From Branchiostoma floridae (lineage: Eukaryota; Chordata; Leptocardii; Amphioxiformes; Branchiostomatidae), in NCBI RefSeq assembly GCF_000003815.2, contig NC_049979.1, forward strand, positions 24,089,752 through 24,153,751: a stretch of DNA of 64,000 nt. Reading direction: 5' to 3'. A model generated the notes under the pieces. It worked only from the letters and a program-made list of their open reading frames with translations, made no database searches and was not told where the DNA came from. The position numbers were made by a program, and so were the translations under genes. The first letter of the stretch is position 1; each line of letters opens with the position of its first letter. Positions 45,201 to 54,321 of this stretch are shown here, piece after piece.

Positions 45201-48200
45201 AAGAGGGCTATGATAGGCTTGGTTTGGTACGGCCAATGGTAACTAGGACTTCTCTCTGTGTCCGTTGTGGACCAGAGAAGTCAAAGTGTGCTGTATGTGT
45301 CCCTGCAGATGTGCTGTTCGGCTCCAGCCTACCCGACACTTCTCTGGACCCTGGCTTCGGACAAGAAGACCTGTTCGGCAGCCAGCAGTCGTCCCAGTAC
45401 TGTGACTTCAGTTCTTCTGATAAGGACACCTTCAGTCTCCTGCGGGACCCCAAACCACTCCTGTCCCCCTTCAGCTCCTCAGATAGCAGTCCCCCTCCTG
45501 CGCTCACACCTGTGTTAACGGTGAGAACCTGTCTTCTTCATCTGTCAATCAAGTTCCACCCAGGACACTATTAGCAGAAAATGCAATGTTTTCAAAAGTT
45601 CAGTTGTAACTGACACTCTAAGAAAGAAGTACATTTGATTTGCCCCAAAATGTCTTTCGCAACAAAACAAGCAATGTCTTTAACACTAAGATGTGGTAGA
45701 TTGAGGAAAAGGGTAAATGCTTTTTAAACATTATGTTGTCTTATGATCCACAGCCGTTGAGTGACGACACAGAAACTGAAGTCCAACAGATTCCCAACAG
45801 CGACTTGGACTTCATGGACCAACTGATGGGTCTCCGAACAACCAGTGACAGCAACCTCGCTGAGATCCAGCAGCAGGACACTGCCCAGGGAACAAGATCA
45901 GTGGCCACCAAGCAGCAGCAGGACAGTGCTCTGGGAATGAGAGCAAGCAGCACCCCAGACCTGACGGCCATCAACCCCAGCCTGGCATTGGACACAGGGC
46001 AGCCTATCCAGAACAACATACGCACCACGGCAGCTGGTAAACTGACTAAGGTAAGCATTAATCTTACTATGTACTTTTGTTATCATTCCCTCCTTGCAAC
46101 AGATCTAACCATGGACCCCATTTTCTAAATTGTAATGTCCTTCATCCAACAAGCAAAATGCAACCAAACTGTCATGAAATTTGCTGAAATGTTGCAAAAT
46201 TTGGCAGCCATCCAATATAATTGTGTTGTTTTCGTCCAGCACCAAGGAGGCAATTTTTTTGTCTTGGATAGATTTTTATAATACAGTGTAGCACAAAAAT
46301 GGTTGGCAACCCATTCTTTGATTCTGTAAAATTTACAGACTTTACGTGCTTTGTTAGAATTTAGCCAAATGCAGACAGTTCTTGTTTGGGAGGCTGCACA
46401 TCAGACGTGCTGCTATGTATTGAGGTCTTATGAAATGTGACAACAGGAATGAGCCATGTTTGGCTATAAGCTCCTATTACTTACAGACCAGTGACAGCTT
46501 TGTCATCGCCTGCTGTTCAGTAATGACGCACATGTCCTTGGGTAGAAAATGTCGATGATGACGTTGGCTAGTGAATTGATGTCCCATCACATGTTTACTT
46601 TAGGAAGAAGGGTGTAACTTTCAAAATGCTAAACCTGTCAGTTCAAGTACCTTGTTGGTCTTTGTAAGGCTATATTTTATACATCGTGTAACTGTATCAG
46701 CTTACCCTCAAAATTCATTGCTCTGACCCCCTTTAAATAGCACAAGTTGCCATAATGGTCTACTAGAGTATTTTTTATTTTAAAGTCTGTGAAATTGTAT
46801 GGCAGTAAACATAATCTACTGAAAACAAATCAACTGTCTTGCACCATTGAAGAGGGATGTAGGAGGAAGAACAATTAATGTTGACAGATCAGTAATTTAG
46901 CTGTGGCATTTTTGTTGGTAGCGACCACTGACAGCTGAAGAACTGAGTTATCGAGCTCCCTACATCCCAGCCTACCAGATGCCGTTGAACCCTCCCAACA
47001 ACGCCGTTCTGGCATCGCTTCTCGAGACAGACAGGAGACAGTCAGTCACATCGTCCAGATCATACAACAATCCATATGCCAACATGACGCCAAGAAAGGT
47101 AGCCACAAAACCAAGGCACCTAAGCTTGCTATGTTGCACTCGTATGTGTTTGAGGGATCAGGGACAACTTTGCTTCCTATTGCAGGCAGTGCTGTGCTGT
47201 CCGTCACCTGTTTAAGCTGTGTATGCCTTCTCTCTAAGTGCTCTGTGAATTGTAATCATTAATGGTGTAATTATATGTGCGGTAACTTATCATAAGGCTT
47301 TTCTTGTGAAGAGAAAGATTTCTGATCATGTGCTGTCTCTTGGATCTCGTTCTGTGCTTGCTTGACTCGTTGCTGTCGTTGGTGTATGGTGTTTGCAGAT
47401 GGTTTGTTCTTGTGCAAGTTTACCTGTCTTCCTTGTCACGGAGATTCAAGCTCAATTTTGTACACACTGGTTGATTTGTGAGTCTGTTAATTAAGGTGGA
47501 AGCCTTCTGAGGGTATGCACTCCAGGCATGCATTTCCATGCCTCCCCACTTAGTTGTTTTTGCCCTCCTGTGTGTAGATGTGACACACAACTATGTCTAC
47601 TGGATGTTTGCCAAGCTCCCCTGGATGGCACCAGGCTCAGTGGCATTACCCTTTGCTCCTCTGTCTGAAGCTCTGAAATACATATGGCTATGCCTGTCGT
47701 GTTTTTGTCTACAAACCTCAATGTGATTTCCACTTCATTGTCTTCTTGACACAGTAATATATTGCAATAGTGTGACACCGCTTCTGTGAAACGACACTTG
47801 GTAAGCTAAATGCGTATGCATTTGAATGTCTGTAACATGCAAATACTGCACTGTCTTTTTATACTTGTGGGTTGAATATCAAATGGTCATCGCAACTTAA
47901 ATTTAGTGCACACTATTTAATTTTACTATCGCTACAGTAACCTTTAAAAGTGCTGATAATATCTGCCTGAAGTATGCTATGCTTACCACTGCACCATTTT
48001 TACCCCTTGGTTCCAGTGGGCACATGGCCAAAGGTCACACATGCAGCTCTCCCAACAAACAAGCACATTCCAAATTGTCTAGGCTGCCTGAAAGATCAAA
48101 ACAGAAGTTGAATTTTCTCTCTTATTTAGGATCCTCAAAGGGATGGTTTAAAGACTGGAACATGAAAGCAAAACTCTGAAATTTTGGCTAAATAAACACT

Positions 48201-51071
48201 AACTGAACATTGCGTGTGACATAAACCTTGTATATGATAGCAAGATTAACTGTGACAGTTACAAGTTCTGTTTGTCAGTTCACAAAGAATTTCTGTCACT
48301 GTGATAGTGGGCAAAGATGGCTAACAGAGGCAGCTGGTATGCTAAAGAATACTTAGTAGAATGTAACAGCAACTGTGTATGACATTTGTTTTGGTTCAGG
48401 CAGAAACCATTTTAATTGACTTCCTTTAAATTTGAGCCAATATCATGAAATCTATCAAAGGCAACTTTCTTTGTCTCAGCTTGTTCAGTAGCACAATAGA
48501 TGTGTCTGACATTTTTCATGTATCTTATCTTCTTGTCATATGCAGACACAACATGCGGTGCCAAATAAGGACAGCTGCTGCGGTGCGCAGGAGCTTCCGT
48601 TTGCAGCGTATGCATCCCCGCAGATGATGACCATGAATGGAAAACACCTCCGAGTGGCAAAGGTCTCCCCCATGAGCCAGCCAATACAAACAGACGGTGG
48701 AGGCAGCGTTACGGGCCAACAGATAAACAGGTATTGTGCAATACGTGTGCACTTCACCATTTTGACAGTCATCTGTATCTAACACACCATCTTCACAAAG
48801 CACGGCTGGATATATTGCACTTGAACAACCTGTCACACATAACCTTTGCACATCCAATTGCAAACGTTATTTAAAGCGACTGTAAATGCATTTAAGTTCG
48901 CTGTGATTTAGTTTTGCAGTAATGGAGTGTTTGTGGTGGTTTTGAGTTCACGGTAGCACCATATACATACTGCAATGGAAATATTTTTGCTGTAAAGCGG
49001 CCACCACATAAACCACAAACGTAAAACCACCACGGACATTTCTGAATTTACAGTATCTGGTGAAGGTTGCCCCTACTGGACTTGGTGGTAACAAGTTCCA
49101 AGCTACACTAGTTTCAGGGGAGAAAACAACCAAATTTTTAACATGTTCAAACATGCGTTGTTTACCAAAGTGACATTCTTTGTACCATTATTACTCAATT
49201 ATTTGCTTATGATTGTGTTTCCTCAATCCTTGCTATCTTGCAGAAAAACATTGGGCATGACAAGACCAGACGCCAGAGGTGGCACACACACGCCAGGCAA
49301 GCATGGCCCCATCGGTAAACTGACGTTCGCACTGGGCAGTAAGAGGAAGAAACTGGACGAAGACATCAAGTCAGCGTCCCCACAGAAGATGATACAACAG
49401 CCTGACAGAGGGGAGAAAACTGAAGGGTTCACCGACCAGCCTCCTGCTAAAAAGGCCAGAGTCAAGCCACCCAACCCACCTGGCAAAGGTAAGACTACTT
49501 TCACTATGATAAATAAACAACAAATCTCATATCTATGTGTCTGTCTCAGATTTTTATGGTTAGGTGCTTCATTTTTGTAACATCGTAGAGAGCATGATTT
49601 CATGATTGCCTTTTCATCCAGAAAGGAGGACAAAGACGCAGCTGCAAAATGGCAAATGTCATATTGAATTAAACCCATTAAGGGCTACTGAAAAGAATCC
49701 TTTTGGCATGCCATGTTGATCTTACATCAGTGAAATGAATCTTCCTCTTTTCATGTTACTGCTTCAAGAGTCTACATTATCACATGCATTAACCCAGATT
49801 ACTTCTCTTTGAGTGCTCAGACTAATCAGTATCATTGACATGGATTCTCCACGAATCAGAAACTTTAAATAGATGGCAATGTTGTTAGTAGCAACCTGTT
49901 AAAAAACATGTATTTGTTGTAGGTGGCAACAGTATCCTGATGAGTCTCCTCTCTCCGTCTGATGACGTCAGTCAAACGTGTACCTACAGGGGACCTAGTC
50001 CAGACCAGTCACAGGTATGGACATTCAGTACACTCTTAACACAAAAGATGGAAACTGAAATTTACGTGCTCAATTGAACAGTGTTATGTATCACGTGAGC
50101 CTTCATAATAATACCATTTTAGTCAGGATCCTGCATCAAAGGTTGAACACCAGAGATGACTGTGCGAGTGCATCACAGAACAAAATTGCCAACATTTCCA
50201 CATCAACATGGTCTCTGACGTTGCAATTGGCAGTGCAATTTTGGGAGATTTTGGAGGAGCAACGCACCACAAAAGCAATCATGGTGCTCATTACATGGAA
50301 GTGTCAAATTAAAGGAAAAAATACAAGATCTCAATTGTTAAAACAAGATAAGAAAAAATCACACTGTCAGCATTTTATATGTTGTTATCAGCAAATACAT
50401 GTACTTGATGTCTAAAATCAGGGACTTTTTCCTACAGCATACCAGCGGAGGTTCTGCTAACAAGATCGACGTCTACAAACTGCTGAACTTCGACGACTTT
50501 GACCTGGATGATGGTGAGCTGTGATTCTCTTCTACATGTATCTTGTACTGTGAGGGATACCATTTTCTTAAGATGGCTCTTCATGTTATATGGCCATTGT
50601 TGAATGCAGTCAAAGGATAACTGTATTCAAGCAAACAGGTGTCTGATGAAGATGTGATGTGAAAATGTTTTAGTTTCAGTAAATTTCAAATTGGTCTATG
50701 AATTACCAGCAAACAAAGATCTGAGAATATGTTTAAAGTAATTCCTTTTTACCTTTGCCCAGAAGGTTATGTTTTCAGTGCTATTTGTATATGGACAGCA
50801 TAACTAGAGAGGCTATGGATGGATCGTTATGATATTTTGTAGGTGGGCAGGTGTTGGGAAAAGAAAGGACAAGATTAAAATGGGCCTCCTTGCGGCTTTC
50901 TACGGTACTGCAGCAAAACTCAAATTTTCATGTGTTTTCTTACTTCCTGTAGATTTCCTGCCTCCGTTAACACGAGCAGACGTGGAGGTGAACGCCCCCA
51001 TACAGACCTACAAGCTACTGCAGGGCAACGACCTGATGTCTGCTCTCGACCAATCAGCAGCCCTCTTCTGA
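36200..51071 (+). CDS. HIF1A: Hypoxia-inducible factor alpha (bHLH-PAS), 19 coding exons
   Basis: Oxygen-regulated transcription factor that pairs with ARNT, predicted at about 893 aa if the exon mostly lost in gap 2 is 107 nt. Order: bHLH (about 14-72), PAS-A (about 94-200), PAS-B (about 225-335), N-terminal degron around Pro412 (LTRVAP), C-terminal degron around Pro609 (LSYRAPYIP), basic nuclear localisation region (KRKK and PPAKKARVK, about 735-795), and C-terminal activation domain with Asn868 (DVEVNAPIQ) and [13 protein letters not shown]. In vertebrate HIF these prolines are hydroxylated by PHD enzymes for VHL binding, and the asparagine by FIH. The start is the first ATG after an in-frame TAG (36134-36136). 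Every splice site is GT-AG and every phase joins. It is one gene, so it cannot be assigned to HIF1A against EPAS1; the symbol denotes the family. Confidence 0.95.
37824..38008 (+). CDS. HIF1A: HIF-alpha exon 2 (bHLH)
   Basis: It encodes the basic region ([20 protein letters not shown]) and both helices ([15 protein letters not shown]). Acceptor TTGACAG, donor GTAGGA. Phases 2 in, 1 out. Confidence 0.95.
38833..38894 (+). CDS. HIF1A: HIF-alpha exon 3 (bHLH to PAS-A linker)
   Basis: A short acidic linker, [21 protein letters not shown]. Acceptor CTTTCAG, donor GTGAGT. Phases 1 in, 0 out. Confidence 0.85.
39723..39812 (+). CDS. HIF1A: HIF-alpha exon 4 (PAS-A start)
   Basis: It encodes [20 protein letters not shown] followed by [10 protein letters not shown], the first strands of PAS-A. 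90 nt, phase 0 at both ends. Confidence 0.93.
40033..40117 (+). CDS. HIF1A: HIF-alpha exon 5 (PAS-A)
   Basis: It encodes [20 protein letters not shown] and on to TKN, the most conserved PAS-A stretch. Phases 0 in, 1 out. Confidence 0.95.
40437..40534 (+). CDS. HIF1A: HIF-alpha exon 6 (PAS-A)
   Basis: It encodes [26 protein letters not shown]. Acceptor CTACAG, donor GTGAGT. Phases 1 in, 0 out. Confidence 0.95.
40918..41017. other. Assembly gap 1 (100 N)
   Basis: Exactly 100 N, so the size is probably nominal. It lies in the intron after exon 6. The right edge carries the repeat also seen at 34037-34107. No exon is missing here, since exons 6 and 7 join in phase. Confidence 0.99.
41764..41963 (+). 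CDS. HIF1A: HIF-alpha exon 7 (PAS-A end to PAS-B start)
   Basis: It encodes VIHCQGYLR, then [20 protein letters not shown], then [16 protein letters not shown]. 200 nt, phases 0 in, 2 out. Confidence 0.95.
42587..42951 (+). CDS. HIF1A: HIF-alpha exon 8, mostly hidden in assembly gap 2
   Basis: Exons 7 and 9 can only join through an exon whose length is 2 modulo 3. In vertebrate HIF1A the equivalent exon (ITELMGYEPEELLGRS and on) is 107 nt, which fits. The run of N covers 42587-42940. Directly after it, 42942-42951 followed by donor GTGAGT reads H-R-C plus one base, and with exon 9 gives HRC-L-YQKGQ. This lines up with the EPAS1 segment SHQNLCTKGQ. So the last ten or so bases of the exon are probably visible. 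The left boundary is unknown. Confidence 0.5.
43206..43353 (+). CDS. HIF1A: HIF-alpha exon 9 (PAS-B)
   Basis: It encodes [31 protein letters not shown] and CIVCVNYVI. Acceptor CTTTACAG, donor GTGGGA. Phases 1 in, 2 out. Confidence 0.95.
43481..43668 (+). CDS. HIF1A: HIF-alpha exon 10 (acidic linker)
   Basis: After the PAS-B serine it encodes an acidic stretch ([20 protein letters not shown]) corresponding to the segment that precedes the first degron in vertebrates. Phases 2 in, 1 out. Confidence 0.88.
44298..44381 (+). CDS. HIF1A: HIF-alpha exon 11 (N-terminal degron)
   Basis: It encodes [19 protein letters not shown], aligned with the LTLLAPAAGDTIISLDF segment of human HIF1A. Pro412 is at 44336-44338. 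The fourth position of LxxLAP is Val. 84 nt, phase 1 at both ends, so skipping it would keep the frame. Confidence 0.9.
45309..45520 (+). CDS. HIF1A: HIF-alpha exon 12
   Basis: Serine- and aspartate-rich, disordered ([39 protein letters not shown]). Several SP sites. Phases 1 in, 0 out. Confidence 0.85.
45754..46050 (+). CDS. HIF1A: HIF-alpha exon 13
   Basis: Glutamine-rich disordered region ([15 protein letters not shown], two QQQD repeats). 297 nt, phase 0 at both ends. Confidence 0.85.
46922..47098 (+). CDS. HIF1A: HIF-alpha exon 14 (C-terminal degron)
   Basis: It encodes [20 protein letters not shown], aligned with the LEMLAPYIPMDDDF segment of human HIF1A. Pro609 is at 46958-46960. The Leu just before Ala-Pro is Arg, and the acidic residues after it are absent. 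177 nt, phase 0 at both ends. Confidence 0.9.
48546..48730 (+). CDS. HIF1A: HIF-alpha exon 15
   Basis: Disordered linker ([27 protein letters not shown]). Acceptor ATATGCAG, donor GTATTG. Phases 0 in, 2 out. Confidence 0.8.
48879..49055. mobile_element. 177-bp MITE in HIF-alpha intron 15
   Basis: Ends ACTGTAAATGCATTTAAGTT and AATTTACAGT are inverted. The inside pairs TGTGGTGGTTTTGAG with GTAAAACCACCAC. It is related to 23880-24074. Confidence 0.6.
49244..49488 (+). CDS. HIF1A: HIF-alpha exon 16 (C-terminal nuclear localisation region)
   Basis: It encodes [13 protein letters not shown], then QQPDRGEK, then [14 protein letters not shown]. The order (basic cluster, QQPD, basic cluster) mirrors the human HIF1A region with RKRKME, QQPD and WKRVK. 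Phases 2 in, 1 out. Confidence 0.9.
49923..50014 (+). CDS. HIF1A: HIF-alpha exon 17
   Basis: It encodes [19 protein letters not shown] and on to SPDQSQ. Acceptor TTGTTGTAG, donor GTATGG. Phases 1 in, 0 out. Confidence 0.82.
50438..50513 (+). CDS. HIF1A: HIF-alpha exon 18
   Basis: It encodes a short acidic amphipathic stretch, [16 protein letters not shown], which could act as an extra activation motif. Phases 0 in, 1 out. Confidence 0.82.
50953..51071 (+). CDS. HIF1A: HIF-alpha exon 19 (C-terminal activation domain)
   Basis: It encodes [32 protein letters not shown] and ends SAALF, stop TGA 51069-51071. Asn868 (50991-50993) is the FIH hydroxylation position. Compared with human HIF1A it ends four residues further on. 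Confidence 0.95.
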
Positions 51072-52815
51072 TCAGCTGACTTGATGCTTGGGACTGCTGT
51101 TGGAGTTCCATCTCCACTTAAGTCTTTATTGATTTGAATATCTTGCTCACAATTGTACATTACACACAAATCCATTAGTCTGAGTCTAGAGATATGTTGT
51201 GTTTTCGTTTGTCTGACTGCACTTGAGTATCACTGTGATCCTGAAAATCTGTACATATATCTATAGACTAGATACTTGTTATTCATGGGACAAGGGCTTG
51301 AATCCCTCTAACTCAGAAGAATAGAAACCAGGCCAGTACTGTACATTATCCTGTACATTTTTAGAGGCACAAGGCTCAACAATATGGAAAGAGTTCAGAA
51401 GCACCTTAAACAATAACAGGGATTTTTTACCTTTTGGGCTCTCCAACCTTTTCACTATTCTGTTATGGAAATCTCACCTGCTTTTTCCATGTTGCTTGAT
51501 TTGTCTTAAATGTCTGTTATCATAGGAGCTGTATCTAGATATGCTCAATGATGCTGAACAAATTGAATAGCTGTGATTTTGTCATTATGATGTTGATTTA
51601 TCTCAAGGAAGGATGATTTTGGTTTCATGAACATGTAATTGCATTCAGAGCAGGGCTACATGTAAAATGGACAATCTGTTGCAGGCACAGTGGATTTAAG
51701 CCCTATGATAATTGCTGTCAACTTGAAGAGAAATGTATGGAAAAAAGTTTGAAAAAAAAAGTATAAAATACATAACTAATAGACTATTGCAAAAAAAGTG
51801 TTAAGGTTAAGAGTGTTTTACTAAATGCACCCAGTTTTATTTGAGAAGCACAAAGCTTGCACTGAAACAAGACTGCCGAACTGCATATAATGTGAGTTGG
51901 GAACACTACCAGGTATTGGAAGGTATCACGATTACAACATTCCAGTGTTTGATACACAGATAATGGGCACTTATGTGAGCACTTTAAATCATTAGCTGTG
52001 TGAAAGGATGGCAATTTGGCATGTCATACAGATTTCAAGGTGCAAACTGCATCAAGTCACATTACATATTCACACAAATGTACATAAAATCAATGGACAA
52101 AAAAATGGTAGACATTATTTTTTATAGATCATTGAGCAGAAGCCAACTGCTTCATACAGGAATATAGTTTTGTGTGACTCTGATGGAGAAACGTTAGGTG
52201 CTAAACGTACAAATAAACGTGATAAATACAAAAAAAAGTATAAAACAAGGCCCTAAAAAAGCAGAACAGATACTCCACATGGATACTGTTGTGTAAAAAA
52301 AAAAGGAAGAAAAAAGTATGAAAATAGTGTTTTGTCGCAAAACCATGATTGGCGAATTTATGGCCAGTCTTGTCATTGCTTGTGTTGATACCATTACTAA
52401 CAGATCAGGCCTCACAAATTTAATTCCTTGTTACACAAATTCCTCTGTTTTTTTGCACCTGTTATTCAAGAACCCCTACCAATAAACACAATTTATCTTT
52501 CATGTGGATTATACTGAAATAGGAAAACTACTTTTTACCAGTTTTTAAAATGTTGATCATGAGAACTTGTCTGGACTTGTAACAACCTATGGCATTCAGT
52601 ACTTAGTCTACTACGGCCTCTAGACAACATTTAATGCGATATTTACTTTCTGTATAGACTATTTGTGAAGCAACAAGTTAAATGTGTATGGCCTTGGAAG
52701 AGAAACAATAAGTTGTTTCTGTGGGACATAATATGAAGACCTTAAAAAAATCTCAATATTTTGTGAGTGGTCAACTTGTCATATCTTCTGTCTGAATAAA
52801 GTATGGTGTGATTTG
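51072..52815 (+). other. 3'UTR of HIF-alpha
   Basis: About 1.7 kb of AT-rich noncoding DNA with several ATTTA words, running to AATAAA at 52795-52800 and then a TG-rich stretch (GCTGTTGTTTGTGTTTC) typical of cleavage sites. Confidence 0.6.
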
Positions 52816-54314
52816 AAGCTGTTGTTTGTGTTTCATGTTTTCTTTATTATAAGTAGATTTGTCTGTTGTCCAGGCAAGAGCAACATTTCCTGTTTGATAT
52901 GTTCCTATGGTATTCGTAATGTATTATGTACTAGTATATGACAACATTTCTCACGAAATGACCTGAACACATGTATACGATTATCTTGATTCTGTAATCC
53001 AACTACAAACTTTAAATCGTATGACTTGTATATTCAAATCTGTATACACATTGTGAATTTTGCTAATTTTGTTTTCGTCCTCACTACAAACTTAAAACCA
53101 CTGAAAAAGCTTGTCTTTTACCTAAGTAGTACTTACGCCCTTCTTTCGACCACTAACCATTGTGAAAAGTCCATTTTCTCCCTACCACAAAATTGAATCC
53201 AAGGAAACCTAAGAAAAAGGCATTAACAGAATATTGAGTATGGAAGTCAACAAACAGTTCATTATTACCCTCCTGGGCATGGTAGCTTTCCTGAAAGATC
53301 ACTTTACTTTTTACCTGTGCAAGTTAATCTCTCTTCCAAAAGGTACAACATTAAGAGCAATATGGAAAAGAAGATTTTATTTTTCCGGAAAAAGGATTTA
53401 TTTTTCTGAAATTATTTCTTGGAACCCAGATTTTATTTTTTTGAATCAAGTTAATAGGCTGAACAATTTAGAGCTAACCCTAAAGCAAGCTCTGTTTGTT
53501 TTCATTGAAAAATGTTATGTTTCTATACTAAGGATCAATGCATTAGGCTGACTTGGCCAAAGTTGACAAGAGAAACTGATGAAATTGACTTAAACAGCAT
53601 TATCTCCAGTAATCCATTCACAAATAAGTCCGGATTAGGTCCGTAAATCCTGGCCTGTAGATTGTTTTGATCAGCTGCCAGTGGCCCCATGCCCCCTTTT
53701 GTGTGTACTCGCAACAGGTGTGTTTGTTCAAACACTCCACGTTGTTTTAGACCTACGTAAGTTGCCATAGTGTAAAACTGATGAACTCGTACTGTCCATT
53801 GCTTTATCCCGCCAGATATTGCTAATGTGACGTTAAACAAGGCATTTTAGGACTTGCAATTACTGCGATTGTTATCAGAATTGGGTCGTCGGAGGATGGT
53901 ATTGATTCAATTAGCTGTTCCATTCGTTGGAACCTCTCCCTGTGCTACACAAGAAAATCCTTTGTAAAATAATTCATCCACTCGTACGTACCAAGATGGC
54001 ACCATACATGTACAAAGGTATTATACAAAATGGATCTAAGTCTTAAAAAAGAATCTTTTATTGCTTAAGTTTTGTTGAACGCTAAGTAAATGTTGTCGAT
54101 TGAAAGGGGTGTGAGGCGACAGGTGTAAGAGCCGGGGCAGGTAATGTACCAGTGAGGCGTATCGGGTGTCAGTCCACATGGACCTCGGCCCTGGCAACGT
54201 AACGCTATCCCTCTGGCAACCACGGCTCGCACCCTTCAGTACCCCAGGTAACTTCACAAAGTCTACACAAAATGCCGATCCTTCACAACTTCACCGCACT
54301 CCACAGATGACAAC
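52816..54314. other. Intergenic and RGS22-like 5'UTR
   Basis: No gene supported up to about 54000. The stretch after 54100 is GC-richer. Two short upstream reading frames precede the RGS22-like start: ATG at 54272 to TGA at 54310, and ATG ACA ACA TGA at 54307-54318, which overlaps the main ATG. Confidence 0.45.
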
Positions 54315-54321
54315 ATGAAAG
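54315..54321 (+). CDS. RGS22: RGS22-like exon 1 (Met-Lys plus one base)
   Basis: ATG AAA G with donor GTAAGA. The phase-1 end is what exon 2 needs. Such a tiny coding part is inferred from phase and the upstream stop, not from homology. Confidence 0.55.
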
